DNA of 64,000 nt. It comes from an uncultured Lachnospiraceae bacterium. Lineage in GTDB: Bacteria; Bacillota; Clostridia; Lachnospirales; Lachnospiraceae. The notes below the pieces were generated by a model that was not told the origin of the DNA, did no database searches, and saw only the letters and a list, made by a program, of their open reading frames with translations. Positions 43,949 through 53,481 of the stretch are shown here, piece after piece (position 1 is the first letter of the stretch; every line of letters starts with the position of its first letter). The translations under genes were made by a program, and so were the position numbers. The stretch spans positions 24,603 through 88,602 of the forward strand of contig CANAPP010000005.1 in NCBI GenBank assembly GCA_947363565.1, read 5' to 3'.

Positions 43949-44560
43949 TTGGATATAAAAAAAGAACTGGAATATTTTGAGATTGACGGCGTATTCGGCG
44001 GGAACCAAGACTGGTTCACTAATGTAGTGATGCATATCGGCGGCTGTGCGGCTGCGACGGCCTGTGACTGCTGCATCTATTTTGCGAGGGAGATGGGGTT
44101 AAGGGAGCTTTATCCTTTCGATGCAGGCTATCTGAATAAGGCAGATTACAAGCGTTTCAGCCAGATGATGAAACCGTATATCCGGCCAAGGGTCGGCGGG
44201 GTGAAGAAGCTTGCGTGGTTCATCGGAGGATTTGAAAAATACATTGAAGATACAGGGATTCCCGGCAGGATCAGTATGAAAGAGTTCCCCGGGAATCGGA
44301 CGGTGGGGGAGGCAGAAAGCTTTGTAAAGAGCCAGATAAACCAGGGGATGCCGATTCCTGTCTTGCTTTTGCAGCATAAGGACAGAGAGACATTTGAGGA
44401 TTATATCTGGCACTGGTTCCTGATCGTCGGATACGGGCAGGAAGGCAGCGTCTTTAAGGTGAAGACGGCAACATACGGCGAGGCGATGTGGTTTTCGTTG
44501 AAAGACATGTGGGAGACAGGATTCGCGGAGAAGGGCGGGCTGGTAAAACTGACATTGTAA
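43949..44560 (+). CDS. uncharacterised protein with C39-like cysteine peptidase features
   Basis: A 203-residue cytoplasmic protein starting at TTG 43949 (GGAGGAAG upstream). A Cys-rich segment (IGGCAAATACDCCIYF, about 30-46) and a later HWFLIVGY (about 154-161) match the Cys and His positions of papain-like C39-type folds. There is no signal peptide and no ABC domain. It may process or tether a peptide, or be an inactive relative. I do not recognise a named family. It lies 95 bases before the cyclophilin gene. Confidence 0.55.
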   Translation: MDIKKELEYFEIDGVFGGNQDWFTNVVMHIGGCAAATACDCCIYFAREMGLRELYPFDAGYLNKADYKRFSQMMKPYIRPRVGGVKKLAWFIGGFEKYIEDTGIPGRISMKEFPGNRTVGEAESFVKSQINQGMPIPVLLLQHKDRETFEDYIWHWFLIVGYGQEGSVFKVKTATYGEAMWFSLKDMWETGFAEKGGLVKLTL

Positions 44561-44655
44561 AAAATATCCGCTTTTGCTTTACGAATCCGCAATTATGGTC
44601 TAAAATAGGAAACGGTTTATTGATGGAACACGATTTTATACAGGATAGGAGAGAT

Positions 44656-45180
44656 ATGAAGATGGAAAACCCAGTTGTTACGATTGAGATGGAAAACGGA
44701 GATGTGATGAAGGCGGAGCTTTACCCGGAGATTGCACCGAATACGGTGAATAATTTTATTTCCTTGATTCAGAAAGGGTACTATGACGGGCTTATCTTCC
44801 ACCGTGTGATAAACGGCTTTATGATCCAGGGGGGATGCCCGGACGGAACAGGCATGGGCGGCCCGGGTTACAATATCAAGGGCGAGTTTAAGCAGAACGG
44901 GTTTACGAACAACCTGAAACACACGCCGGGAGTGCTTTCCATGGCGCGGGCGATGCATCCGGATTCGGCAGGCTCCCAGTTTTTTATCATGCATAAGAAT
45001 TCCCCGCATCTCGACGGTGCGTATGCTGCGTTCGGGCAGATTACGGAAGGTATGGACGTGGTAAATAAGATTGCGGAGACGGACACGGACTACAGCGACA
45101 GGCCCCTTGAGGAGCAGAGGATGAAGAAAGTCACCGTAGACACGAAGGGCACGGAATATCCGGAGCCGGAGAAGGCGTAG
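44656..45180 (+). CDS. peptidyl-prolyl cis-trans isomerase, cyclophilin type
   Basis: A 174-residue cytoplasmic cyclophilin that speeds proline isomerisation in folding proteins. The active-site segment [19 protein letters not shown] and the later [20 protein letters not shown] are present. The start at ATG 44656 follows AGGAGAG; the longer frame from 44488 overlaps the previous gene and lacks a ribosome site. It precedes the ecf block by 5 bases. Confidence 0.94.
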   Translation: MKMENPVVTIEMENGDVMKAELYPEIAPNTVNNFISLIQKGYYDGLIFHRVINGFMIQGGCPDGTGMGGPGYNIKGEFKQNGFTNNLKHTPGVLSMARAMHPDSAGSQFFIMHKNSPHLDGAYAAFGQITEGMDVVNKIAETDTDYSDRPLEEQRMKKVTVDTKGTEYPEPEKA

Positions 45181-45185
45181 ACTTG

Positions 45186-46070
45186 ATGATGGACATGATT
45201 CAGACAGAAAAACTGATATTTGAATATGAAAAGCGGGATGAGGACGGCAATGTCATCGGAACTTCCCGTGCCATTGACGGCGTGGACATTGACGTGAAAG
45301 AAGGGCAGTTTATCGCTGTCCTCGGACACAACGGCTCCGGGAAGTCTACATTTGCCAAGCATCTCAACGCCATATTGGTTCCCACGGATGGAACGGTATG
45401 GGTGGACGGGCGCGATACGAAGGAGCCGGAGGAGCTTTGGAATGTCCGGCAGTCGGCGGGGATGGTGTTCCAGAACCCGGACAACCAGATTATCGGAACG
45501 GTTGTGGAGGAAGATGTGGGATTCGGCCCGGAAAACTTAGGCGTACCCACAGACGAAATCTGGCAGCGGGTGGAGGAAAGCCTGAAAGCGGTAGGGATGC
45601 TCTCTTACCGTCATCACTCGCCTAACAAGCTGTCCGGCGGGCAGAAACAGCGGGTGGCGATTGCCGGGGTGGTTGCCATGGAGCCGAAGTGCATCGTGCT
45701 GGACGAGCCTACCGCCATGCTTGACCCGGTGGGCAGGAAGGAAGTCCTAAAGACCGTACAGCGGCTCCGGGAGGAAAAGAAGGTCACGGTCATTCTGATC
45801 ACCCATTATATGGAAGAAGTTGTGGACGCGGATAAAATCTATGTGATGGATCACGGGAAAGTCGTGATGGAAGGAACGCCGAGGGAGATTTTCAGCCAGG
45901 TGGAAAAGCTGAAACAGTACCGGCTGGACGTGCCGCAGGTGACTATACTGGCGGATGAGCTTAAGAAACGGGGACTTGGTATTCCGGCGGGGATACTGCG
46001 TAAGGAAGAGCTGGCGGAGTGTATCAGCAGTCAGTACACACATGGGAATAGAACAGGAATGGATGGATAA
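45186..46070 (+). CDS. ecfA1: energy-coupling factor transporter ATPase EcfA1
   Basis: A 294-residue ATPase of the shared ECF module that powers vitamin and metal uptake with interchangeable S components. Walker [11 protein letters not shown]-loop [11 protein letters not shown], signature [14 protein letters not shown], Walker [13 protein letters not shown], and switch His in ITHYMEE are visible. It is first of the ecfA1-ecfA2-ecfT-truA operon. Several in-frame ATGs (45186, 45189, 45195) are possible starts. Confidence 0.95.
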   Translation: MMDMIQTEKLIFEYEKRDEDGNVIGTSRAIDGVDIDVKEGQFIAVLGHNGSGKSTFAKHLNAILVPTDGTVWVDGRDTKEPEELWNVRQSAGMVFQNPDNQIIGTVVEEDVGFGPENLGVPTDEIWQRVEESLKAVGMLSYRHHSPNKLSGGQKQRVAIAGVVAMEPKCIVLDEPTAMLDPVGRKEVLKTVQRLREEKKVTVILITHYMEEVVDADKIYVMDHGKVVMEGTPREIFSQVEKLKQYRLDVPQVTILADELKKRGLGIPAGILRKEELAECISSQYTHGNRTGMDG

Positions 46071-46072
46071 TT

Positions 46073-47098
46073 ATGTCAATCAGACTGGAACATTTGAACT
46101 ATATATACAGCCCCAATACGGCTTATGAAAAACATGCGCTAAAAGACATCTGCCTTGAGATTCCGGCCGGGGAGTTCGTAGGAGTAATCGGGCATACCGG
46201 CTCGGGAAAGTCCACGCTCATCCAGCATTTTAACGGGCTTATCAAAGCGACGGACGGCAAGCTTTTCTATAATGGGGAAAATATATACGAGCCGGGTTAT
46301 AATATGAAGAATCTCCGAAACGAAGTGGGGCTGGTCTTCCAGTACCCGGAGCATCAGCTATTCGAGATAGACGTGATGTCGGACGTGTGCTTTGGGCCGA
46401 AGAACCAGGGACTTTCCCCGGAGGAATGTGAAAAGCGCGCGCTGGAGGCGTTAAGGCTTGTGGGCCTTAAGGAAAAGTATTACAAGGCATCGCCCTTTGA
46501 GCTGTCCGGCGGGCAGAAAAGGCGGGCGGCCATTGCGGGGGTTCTTGCCATGCGCCCGAAGGTGCTTGTCTTAGACGAGCCGACGGCGGGGCTTGACCCG
46601 AAGGGAAGGGACGACATCTTAGACCAGGTGGCGTATCTGCATAAGCAGACGGGGATGACGGTAATCTTAGTGTCTCACAGCATGGAGGATATCGCCCGGT
46701 ATGCGGACAGGATCATCGTGATGAACCACGGCGAGGTAATGTACAATGACAGGCCGAAAAATGTGTTCGCCCACTACCGGGAGCTTGAAAAGGCGGGGCT
46801 TGCCGCGCCCCAGGTGACATATATCATGCATGACCTCAAGGAGCGGGGAATCCCTGTGGATATCGGCGTGACGACAGTTTCGGAGGCGGCGGATGAGATT
46901 ATGAGGGCGCTGGGAACGGAGATATCGGAAAACGAGGATATGACGGGTGACGGTATGTTGGATGCGGATGCGATGGGTGGCGATACATCGGATGCGGGTG
47001 CGACGGGTGACGGTACACCGGATGCGGATGCAGCCGCGGTCGGTCGTGCATCGGGCGCCGATACGGCGGACAGCAAGAACATGGAGAAGAAAAGATGA
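46073..47098 (+). CDS. ecfA2: energy-coupling factor transporter ATPase EcfA2 with a repeat-containing tail
   Basis: A 341-residue ATPase, the second half of the ECF motor: Walker A GHTGSGKST, Q-loop VFQYPEHQLFE, signature LSGGQKRRAAIAGV, Walker B VLVLDEPTAGLD. The family usually ends near residue 285. Here an extra tail of about 55 residues follows, Asp/Gly/Ala-rich and built from 10-residue repeats. It starts 2 bases after ecfA1 and overlaps ecfT by 4 bases. Confidence 0.94.
   Translation: MSIRLEHLNYIYSPNTAYEKHALKDICLEIPAGEFVGVIGHTGSGKSTLIQHFNGLIKATDGKLFYNGENIYEPGYNMKNLRNEVGLVFQYPEHQLFEIDVMSDVCFGPKNQGLSPEECEKRALEALRLVGLKEKYYKASPFELSGGQKRRAAIAGVLAMRPKVLVLDEPTAGLDPKGRDDILDQVAYLHKQTGMTVILVSHSMEDIARYADRIIVMNHGEVMYNDRPKNVFAHYRELEKAGLAAPQVTYIMHDLKERGIPVDIGVTTVSEAADEIMRALGTEISENEDMTGDGMLDADAMGGDTSDAGATGDGTPDADAAAVGRASGADTADSKNMEKKR
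46943..47062 (+). repeat. 30-bp in-frame repeats in the ecfA2 tail
   Basis: Units at 46943-46972, 46973-47002, 47003-47032 and a decayed 47033-47062 encode TGDGMLDADA, MGGDTSDAGA, TGDGTPDADA and AAVGRASGAD. The length being a multiple of 3 keeps the frame, so copy-number change would only lengthen or shorten the tail. Confidence 0.85.
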
Positions 47099-47919
47099 TT
47101 CGAGATATTACGATAGGACAATATTATCCGGCAAAGAGCATACTGCACCGGCTTGACCCCAGGGTCAAGCTTGTCTCAACGCTTTTGTACCTGGTTTCCT
47201 TATTCCTGTTCCGGAGCATTGCGGGCTACCTGGTCGCCACATTATTTCTCATCGGAATCATACGCTTATCGAGAGTTCCTTTCGGCTACATTGTGAAAGG
47301 GCTAAAGCCAGTGATCATGCTGCTGATGATTACCGTAGTGTTCAATCTGTTTCTTAAGAAGGAAGGGGAAGTGCTGGTTCATATCTGGCGGCTTTCCATT
47401 ACGACGGCAGGACTTCGGAATGCGGTGTATATGGCGATAAGGCTTATCTACCTGATCATCGGCTCCTCCCTCATGACATTTACCACTACGCCGAATGAAC
47501 TGACGGACGGCATCGAGGCTCTTCTTAACCCGCTGAATAAGATTCGTGTGCCGGTGCATGAGGTGGCGATGATGATGTCGATTGCGCTGCGGTTTATCCC
47601 GATCCTTCTGGAGGAGACGGATAAGATCATGAAGGCGCAGCAGGCGCGGGGCGCGGATTTTGAGAGCGGCAATATCATCCAGAGGGCGAAGGCGATGATT
47701 CCGATACTTGTTCCGCTGTTCGTGTCCGCGTTCCGCCGGGCAAATGACCTTGCGATGGCCATGGAGGCGCGGTGCTACCGGGGCGGCGAGGGCAGGACGA
47801 AGATGAAACCCCTCCGCTACAAAGGGAGAGATAGGGCGGCGTATGTGATGATAGCCGTGTATGTGGCGGCGGTAGTTGCCATCGGCAGATATGTGCCGCT
47901 CAAGATATGGATTTTCTAG
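47095..47919 (+). CDS. ecfT: energy-coupling factor transporter transmembrane protein EcfT
   Basis: A 274-residue scaffold subunit that couples EcfA1/A2 to S components. It has about five to six membrane spans and the coupling-helix motifs with Ala-Arg-Gly, seen as KAQQARGADFE and MAMEARCYRGGEGRT. The ATG overlaps the ecfA2 stop. It is followed directly by truA. Confidence 0.94.
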   Translation: MIRDITIGQYYPAKSILHRLDPRVKLVSTLLYLVSLFLFRSIAGYLVATLFLIGIIRLSRVPFGYIVKGLKPVIMLLMITVVFNLFLKKEGEVLVHIWRLSITTAGLRNAVYMAIRLIYLIIGSSLMTFTTTPNELTDGIEALLNPLNKIRVPVHEVAMMMSIALRFIPILLEETDKIMKAQQARGADFESGNIIQRAKAMIPILVPLFVSAFRRANDLAMAMEARCYRGGEGRTKMKPLRYKGRDRAAYVMIAVYVAAVVAIGRYVPLKIWIF

Positions 47920-47932
47920 GAGGAATGAAAAA

Positions 47933-48709
47933 GTGAGACGGGTGCGGCTTTTTGTTGCCTATGACGGCACGGATTACTGCGGCTGGCAAGTCCAGCCCAA
48001 CGGGATTACGGTTGAGGAGGTGTTAAACCGGGAGCTTGGCCGCCTTACTGGGGAGGATATCCGCGTTATCGGCGCGAGCCGCACGGATTCCGGCGTACAT
48101 GCCCTGATGAATGTGGCGGTGTTTGACACGGAGTCGTCCATTCCGCCGGAGCGGATGGCCTATGCGCTGAATCAGCGGATGCCGGAGGATATCATTATCA
48201 CCAGGTCTGACGAGGTGGCATTAGACTGGCATCCCAGGTATCAGGACAAGGTGAGGAAAACCTACGAATACCATATCTACAATGCCCCCGCGCCAAATCC
48301 CCTGAAAAGGAAGTACAGCGCCTTTGTCTCCTTTCCGATGGATGTAGGAAAGATGCGCGAGGGCGCGAAGTATCTTGTAGGGGAGCATGATTTCGTAAGC
48401 TTTTGCAACGTGCGGACGAATGTGACGGACACGGTGCGTAAGGTGGAGAGTATCGGTATCACTAAAAACGGCGGGGACATCGTGATTCGGATTACCGGAA
48501 ACGGGTTTCTCTATAATATGGTCAGGATTATCGCCGGAACGCTCATCCGGGTGGGGCGGGGATTCTACGGGCCGGAAAAGGTGAAGGAGATACTGGAAGA
48601 GAAAAAGCGGACGGCGGCGGGGGTCACGGCTCCGGCCAATGGGCTTGTGCTGGTGGAGATTGAATATCACATGAGCGAAGAAGAAGGTAAAAAAGAGGCA
48701 GTGGTATGA
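47933..48709 (+). CDS. truA: tRNA pseudouridine(38-40) synthase TruA
   Basis: Makes pseudouridine at positions 38-40 of tRNA anticodon stems. 258 residues, with the catalytic Asp52 in ASRTDSGVHA and conserved YEYHIYN and GNGFLYNMVRIIAGTLI. A GTG start at 47933 follows AGGAGG by 9 bases; between them lies a three-codon ATG-AAA-AAG-TGA mini-ORF that uses the same ribosome site. The truA position behind ecfT is the common Firmicutes arrangement. Confidence 0.95.
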   Translation: MRRVRLFVAYDGTDYCGWQVQPNGITVEEVLNRELGRLTGEDIRVIGASRTDSGVHALMNVAVFDTESSIPPERMAYALNQRMPEDIIITRSDEVALDWHPRYQDKVRKTYEYHIYNAPAPNPLKRKYSAFVSFPMDVGKMREGAKYLVGEHDFVSFCNVRTNVTDTVRKVESIGITKNGGDIVIRITGNGFLYNMVRIIAGTLIRVGRGFYGPEKVKEILEEKKRTAAGVTAPANGLVLVEIEYHMSEEEGKKEAVV

Positions 48710-48738
48710 GCTTTGCGGGGCTGTGCTACTGCTTTTTT
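48690..48738 (+). terminator. terminator after truA
   Basis: GCAGT on the left (inside the truA 3' end) pairs with ACTGC on the right, flanked by A and T runs ending in CTTTTTTG. The stem is short and interrupted. Confidence 0.5.
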
Positions 48739-48942
48739 GTTTAGTGTAGTTGTCTTTGTTTTAACGAGACTGACAAATGAATAACAATATCCAGAATGAG
48801 GGTTTGCTGAATAAAAAACTGCAAAAAACTGAAATTGAGTATATACAAATCTTATTTTTATGATAATATGATAATAGGGTTGCTGGGGCAATCCTCGAAT
48901 ATCATAATTTACATATACTATAAGGAATGGGAGGTTTTGTAT

Positions 48943-50925
48943 ATGGATGTTTTATTGAATCTGGTTCCGGCATTTGGGATTATTGCACTTTTGTTTGCGG
49001 GGATGCTTGCGTCGAAGGTTGGCAGGCAGTCTGCGGGTACGGACAGGATGAAGGAGATTGCAGGCTCGATCAGCGAAGGAGCGAGAGCGTTTCTGACGGC
49101 GGAGTACAAGATCCTGATTTTCTTTGTCGCAGTTCTTTTTGTGCTGATTGGGGTCGGCATCGGGAACTGGATCACGGCGGTCTGTTTTGTAGTTGGGGCG
49201 TTGTTTTCTACGCTGGCGGGATATTTTGGGATGACCGTTGCGACGAAGGCAAATGTGCGGACGGCTAACGCGGCGAAGGAGAGCGGCATGAACAAGGCGC
49301 TGTCCATTGCATTTTCCGGCGGAGCAGTCATGGGAATGTGCGTGGCGGGCTTAGGTGTGCTTGGAGTGAGTGCGATTTACATTTTCACAGGGAATGCGGA
49401 TATCCTGTTCGGGTTCAGCCTTGGGGCGTCGTCAATTGCGCTGTTTGCCCGCGTGGGCGGCGGCATCTATACGAAGGCGGCGGACGTCGGTGCAGACCTT
49501 GTAGGAAAGGTGGAGGCGGGAATCCCGGAGGACGACCCGAGGAATCCTGCGGTTATCGCTGATAATGTTGGGGATAATGTCGGTGATGTGGCAGGAATGG
49601 GCGCAGACCTTTTTGAGTCTTATGTGGGGGCGCTGATCTCGGCGCTGACATTGGGGCTTGTGTATTTTGAAGGGGCAGGAGCGGCATTTCCGCTGGTGAT
49701 TGCCGGAATCGGGCTGCTTGCGTCTATCTTGGGAACATTTTTCGTAAGAGGGGATGAAAAGGCGAATCCTCATAAGGCGTTGAAGACTGGCTCTTATGCG
49801 GCGAGCGTGCTGGTGCTGATTGCGGCGTTTGTCTTAAGCAATCTGTTTTTCGGCAATTTCAATGCGGCGATTGCGATTGTGTCAGGGCTTGTGGTTGGAA
49901 TCTTGATCGGAATCATCACGGAAGTCTATACGTCCGGGGATTACGGCTCGGTAAAGGAGATTGCGGCTCAGTCAGAGACGGGCGCGGCGACCACTACCAT
50001 AAGCGGTATCGCGGTGGGGATGCGCTCAACGGCGGCTCCGATCCTGCTGATCTGTGTGGGAATCTTTGCGGCGTACAATTTCTGCGGGCTTTACGGAATC
50101 GCGCTGGCGGCAGTGGGGATGCTGTCAACGACGGCGATTACGGTTGCGGTGGACGCTTACGGACCGATTGCGGACAATGCTGGCGGCATCGCGGAGATGT
50201 CCGGGCTTGATTCCAGCGTGCGTAATATTACCGATAAGCTTGACGCTGTAGGAAATACGACGGCTGCGATGGGAAAAGGCTTTGCCATCGGTTCCGCTGC
50301 CCTTACAGCTCTGTCGCTGTTTGTGACTTATGCAGAATCAGTGAAACTGGATACCATTGATATCCTGGATTACCGTGTAATTATCGGACTGTTTGTGGGA
50401 GGTATGCTGCCGTTTTTATTCTCGGCTATGACCATGTCTTCCGTATCGAAGGCGGCGTATCAGATGATTGAAGAAGTGAGAAGGCAGTTCCGGACAATTC
50501 CTGGCATCCTCGAGGGAACCGGAAAACCGGATTACAAGTCCTGCGTAGCCATATCTACGACGGCTGCGCTTAAAGAAATGCTTGTGCCGGGCATTATGGC
50601 TGTGGCGGCTCCGCTGGTTGTGGGAGTACTGTTAGGCCCTGCATCCCTGGGAGGACTTCTTGCTGGTTCTCTTGTGACAGGAGTTATGGTGGCAATCTTT
50701 ATGTCCAATGCGGGCGGCGCGTGGGATAACGCAAAGAAATATATCGAGGACGGAAACCACGGCGGCAAGGGCAGCGAGGCCCACAAGGCGGCTGTAGTGG
50801 GAGATACGGTAGGCGATCCGTTTAAAGATACGTCAGGGCCGTCAATCAATATCCTGATCAAGCTGATGACCATTGTGTCGCTGGTTTTTGCTCCGTTGTT
50901 CTTGTCTATCGGCGGGCTGCTGTAA
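48943..50925 (+). CDS. hppA: membrane-bound ion-pumping pyrophosphatase
   Basis: Couples hydrolysis of pyrophosphate to Na+ or H+ pumping. 660 residues with about 15-16 membrane spans. The substrate-binding segment [20 protein letters not shown] and the following [20 protein letters not shown] are intact. [10 protein letters not shown] carries Ala where K+-independent enzymes have Lys, so it belongs to the K+-dependent class. Na+ versus H+ is not decided here. ATG 48943 follows GGGAGG; the longer upstream frame is AT-rich and unsupported. Confidence 0.95.
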   Translation: MDVLLNLVPAFGIIALLFAGMLASKVGRQSAGTDRMKEIAGSISEGARAFLTAEYKILIFFVAVLFVLIGVGIGNWITAVCFVVGALFSTLAGYFGMTVATKANVRTANAAKESGMNKALSIAFSGGAVMGMCVAGLGVLGVSAIYIFTGNADILFGFSLGASSIALFARVGGGIYTKAADVGADLVGKVEAGIPEDDPRNPAVIADNVGDNVGDVAGMGADLFESYVGALISALTLGLVYFEGAGAAFPLVIAGIGLLASILGTFFVRGDEKANPHKALKTGSYAASVLVLIAAFVLSNLFFGNFNAAIAIVSGLVVGILIGIITEVYTSGDYGSVKEIAAQSETGAATTTISGIAVGMRSTAAPILLICVGIFAAYNFCGLYGIALAAVGMLSTTAITVAVDAYGPIADNAGGIAEMSGLDSSVRNITDKLDAVGNTTAAMGKGFAIGSAALTALSLFVTYAESVKLDTIDILDYRVIIGLFVGGMLPFLFSAMTMSSVSKAAYQMIEEVRRQFRTIPGILEGTGKPDYKSCVAISTTAALKEMLVPGIMAVAAPLVVGVLLGPASLGGLLAGSLVTGVMVAIFMSNAGGAWDNAKKYIEDGNHGGKGSEAHKAAVVGDTVGDPFKDTSGPSINILIKLMTIVSLVFAPLFLSIGGLL

Positions 50926-50989
50926 GAGACGGGGTTATGTGAGAGATAAAGCTAGTTAATGAGTTTAATAGAATTTATGTCCGTTGTTC

Positions 50990-51013
50990 TGGCTGCTGAT
51001 TTTTCAGCAGCCA
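50990..51013. terminator. hairpin between convergent hppA and Sir2 genes
   Basis: TGGCTGCTGA (50990-50999) and TCAGCAGCCA (51004-51013), a perfect 10-bp stem with a 4-base loop. No long T-tract follows on either strand, so termination is uncertain. Confidence 0.5.
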
Positions 51014-51174
51014 AAACAGATATTTGATGATTCCCGGGGTGTTATGTTCATTGCGCACCATTGTTCTACTATTTGGTATATCAAAATTCCAAGTTGTCTG
51101 ATTATTCGTATTTTTTATTCATTTACACAATTTTATGTAATATAGACGTGAAGCAGGGAAGTGTATGTTATCTC

Positions 51175-52026
51175 TCAGTTTCTGATCTGCTGCAGAACCC
51201 AATCAATATCCCCGTCAATACATATGGACTGTTCTTCGATCTCCTTTGGGCAGACCGCCTCGCCATAATTGATACAGGCATACACCGCCTTCAGATTTTC
51301 CGCGGTCATCCGCCAGAACGGATACTTGATGATCCCCGGGGTATTCATCCCTACACCCAATTCCAGGAATAGTATATTTTCACGTTGATGCTCCTGAAGA
51401 AAATGCTTATATCGTACGGCTGCCCTGTGCCATCCTTCATCTTCCACAAATGTGCTGTCTGCCCGCAGGTTCATGGTCATTGGTTTTTCGCAGACCGGGC
51501 AGCGGGGGAGGAGCGAAGAAGGAATTTTCATGTCCTTTTGCGTTGCGGCCATCTGGCGGATGACCGCTTCGTTATCGTAGGTTCTGGCGCAGCATGGTTC
51601 CTTGCATTGGAACAGCCCGTAATCGCCTTGGGTGTAGAACAGCCGCTCCTTATCAAAGCCTGCCTTTTGAAAACAGTGATCCACGTTGGTCGTTAGGACG
51701 AAATAGTCCTTATCCGCGAGCAGCTTCCGGAGATTTTCATAGACCGGCTTCGGTGCGTCCATGTAGCGGTTGATGAAGATATACCTGCTCCAGTAGGCCC
51801 AATATTCCTCCGGGGATTCAAAGGGATAGAAGCCGCCGGAATACATGTCCCGGATTCCATATTTTTCTGCAAAATCTCCGAAATATTTCCGGAAACGCTC
51901 TCCAGAGTATGAAAAGCCTGCAGAGGCGGATAACCCGGCGCCGGCACCGATGATCACGGTATCCGCCTGATCAAGTGCCTGGCGCAGTCTTTGGGTACTG
52001 GGAATTATCTTTTTCTCATTATCCAT
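51175..52026 (-). CDS. Sir2-family protein with Gln in place of the catalytic His (SirTM-like)
   Basis: A 283-residue NAD-binding sirtuin-fold protein: GAGAGLSASAGFSYSG (NAD site) and TTNVD (Asn114, Asp116). Nineteen residues after Asn114, where deacetylases have the catalytic His, there is Gln133 (YTQGDYG). Zinc ligands are Cys141, Cys145 or Cys146, Cys176 and Cys179. Gln at this position is the mark of class M sirtuins (SirTM), which ADP-ribosylate proteins rather than deacetylate. The usual SirTM partners (macrodomain, GcvH-like, LplA) are not nearby. The start is ATG 52026 with AAGGAGGA. It follows the NmrA-like gene by 56 bases on the same strand. Confidence 0.88.
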   Translation of the reverse strand: MDNEKKIIPSTQRLRQALDQADTVIIGAGAGLSASAGFSYSGERFRKYFGDFAEKYGIRDMYSGGFYPFESPEEYWAYWSRYIFINRYMDAPKPVYENLRKLLADKDYFVLTTNVDHCFQKAGFDKERLFYTQGDYGLFQCKEPCCARTYDNEAVIRQMAATQKDMKIPSSLLPRCPVCEKPMTMNLRADSTFVEDEGWHRAAVRYKHFLQEHQRENILFLELGVGMNTPGIIKYPFWRMTAENLKAVYACINYGEAVCPKEIEEQSICIDGDIDWVLQQIRN

Positions 52027-52082
52027 CTTGTCTATCCTCCTTAAATATATAGCAGCTATCCGGGATGGCGGTGGCTTCGGCA

Positions 52083-52712
52083 TTATTTTCTTACAACAGA
52101 AATCCGCTCCCTGATATGTGCGCCGTCTGAGATTTCGTCGACCAAAGCTGTGGCATAGTCTGCGTAGCTGATGATGCTTTCGCCCTGGTCATTTAAGGTC
52201 AGTTCTTCGCCGCCCAGGAGATATTCTCCCGTTTTCTTCCCGTCTGCCTGAAAGTCTCCGGCAGGGCTGATATATGTCCACTTTACGTCGTCTCTTGATC
52301 GGAGCTCGGAAAGCGCCGCTGCCATAGCAGCCGCAAGCGGCTTGAAGCTGTCGGGAAAGTCCGGGCCGTCGGCCACGCATGCGGTATGCTCCGGGTTGAC
52401 ATAAAGGCTCCCCGCGCCGCCTACCACGAGCAATCTTGTGTCCGTTCCGGAAAGGGCATCGCAAAGTACCTTAAGAGATGTACTGTGGAGTGGAAGCGTA
52501 TCTTCGGTCCATGCCCCGAATGCGTCGACGACGGCGTCATAACCTTTTAAATCCTCTGCGGTAATCTCCAGGATATCTCGGTTTATAAAGTTTTTGGCGG
52601 CGGACTTATTCCTGCCTCTGACAATAGCGGTGACATCAAGGCCGCGGTTTATTGCTTCCTTTGTAATTAACTGACCTGCTTTTCCATTTGCACATACAAC
52701 TGCAATTTTCAT
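52083..52712 (-). CDS. NAD(P)-binding oxidoreductase, NmrA/SDR-a5-like
   Basis: A 209-residue Rossmann protein beginning MKIAVVCANGKAGQLITKEA, the NAD(P) loop of atypical SDRs that act as redox sensors or reductases. There is no YxxxK catalytic pair. AGGAGG precedes the ATG. The promoter carries two TGTAA-N9-TTACA sites shared with the upstream Rrf2 gene, so it is probably part of a redox or electrophile response with the Sir2-like gene downstream. Confidence 0.85.
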   Translation of the reverse strand: MKIAVVCANGKAGQLITKEAINRGLDVTAIVRGRNKSAAKNFINRDILEITAEDLKGYDAVVDAFGAWTEDTLPLHSTSLKVLCDALSGTDTRLLVVGGAGSLYVNPEHTACVADGPDFPDSFKPLAAAMAAALSELRSRDDVKWTYISPAGDFQADGKKTGEYLLGGEELTLNDQGESIISYADYATALVDEISDGAHIRERISVVRK

Positions 52713-52748
52713 TGTGAAATACCTCCTGTTATTTTGTTGATTTTTTGA

Positions 52749-52816
52749 TGTAACTATATTTATTACAACTTACGAGTATAAGATAACATGAATTTGATGT
52801 AATGTCAATAGTTACA
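52749..52816 (-). promoter_or_regulatory. promoter and two Rrf2-type operators before the NmrA-like gene
   Basis: Two 19-bp sites of form TGTAA-N9-TTACA: 52749-52767 and 52798-52816 (TGTAATGTCAATAGTTACA). The upper site contains a minus-strand TTGACA -35 box, with TATCTT 17 bases on. The other lies downstream of the expected start. Confidence 0.65.
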
Positions 52817-52970
52817 ACAAATAATTTTAGATTTTTAAGTCAGGCAGGAACTGGATCGGATCACAGAGGCGTCAAAGCAGTATGTTTTTTTGCCGGGCCG
52901 CAAAAAAAACGACGCCGCAGAGCCCCTGCAGCGCCTTTAGTTACGGCGGTTTTCGCTATATTTCTTCGTG

Positions 52971-53408
52971 TTACCGGCCGGATAAGTATTTTGCCATGTC
53001 CTTTTTTAAGTCGGCAAGGGTGATCGAGGCAAGCTCGGCTTCCATGGCTGCCTGCACCCGGAACAGCTTATCATCAAGGATATGGTGGATATTCCTGCCC
53101 ACAGGGCAATCCGGGTTTGGGTTCTCGTGGAAATGGAAGAGCTGCTCGCTGCCTACGCATTCCACGGCTCGGTAGATATCTAGGAATGTGATGTCGTCAA
53201 GGGGCCTGGCGGCTGATGTGCCTCCGGGTCCCCGCGCCACGCTGACTAGACCGGCGCTTTTTAGCTGGCCTAATATCTTTCGGATTATGACAGGATTTAC
53301 ATTAGTGCTTCCCGCCAGAAATTCACTGGTAATCTTGTATTCGCCGCTGAAGGTATCTATACAGGCGAAGATATGGACCGCCAGAGTGAAACGGCTTGAA
53401 ATCTGCAT
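52971..53408 (-). CDS. Rrf2 family transcriptional regulator
   Basis: A 145-residue winged-helix regulator (ISSRFTLAVHIFACIDTF, then LAGSTNVNPVIIRKILGQLK and the wing SVARGPGGTSAARPLDDITF). The IscR-type three-Cys cluster is not present; single Cys residues occur in VECVGSEQ and NPDCPVG, which fits the thiol-sensing YwnA/HypR-like branch. The start is ATG 53408 (AAAGGCGG). It likely represses itself and the NmrA-like gene through the shared 19-bp sites. Confidence 0.9.
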   Translation of the reverse strand: MQISSRFTLAVHIFACIDTFSGEYKITSEFLAGSTNVNPVIIRKILGQLKSAGLVSVARGPGGTSAARPLDDITFLDIYRAVECVGSEQLFHFHENPNPDCPVGRNIHHILDDKLFRVQAAMEAELASITLADLKKDMAKYLSGR

Positions 53409-53481
53409 TGTAGTTGACCGCCTTTCTTCAGGATACAACCGGTACGGACTGTGGACAGTCAGACGTTGGTTGTGCACGTTT

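Noticed and set aside
50938..51174. Possible small RNA gene or riboswitch between hppA and the Sir2 gene
   Set aside because: Only one 10-bp hairpin and AT-rich sequence; no recognisable aptamer or tRNA structure.
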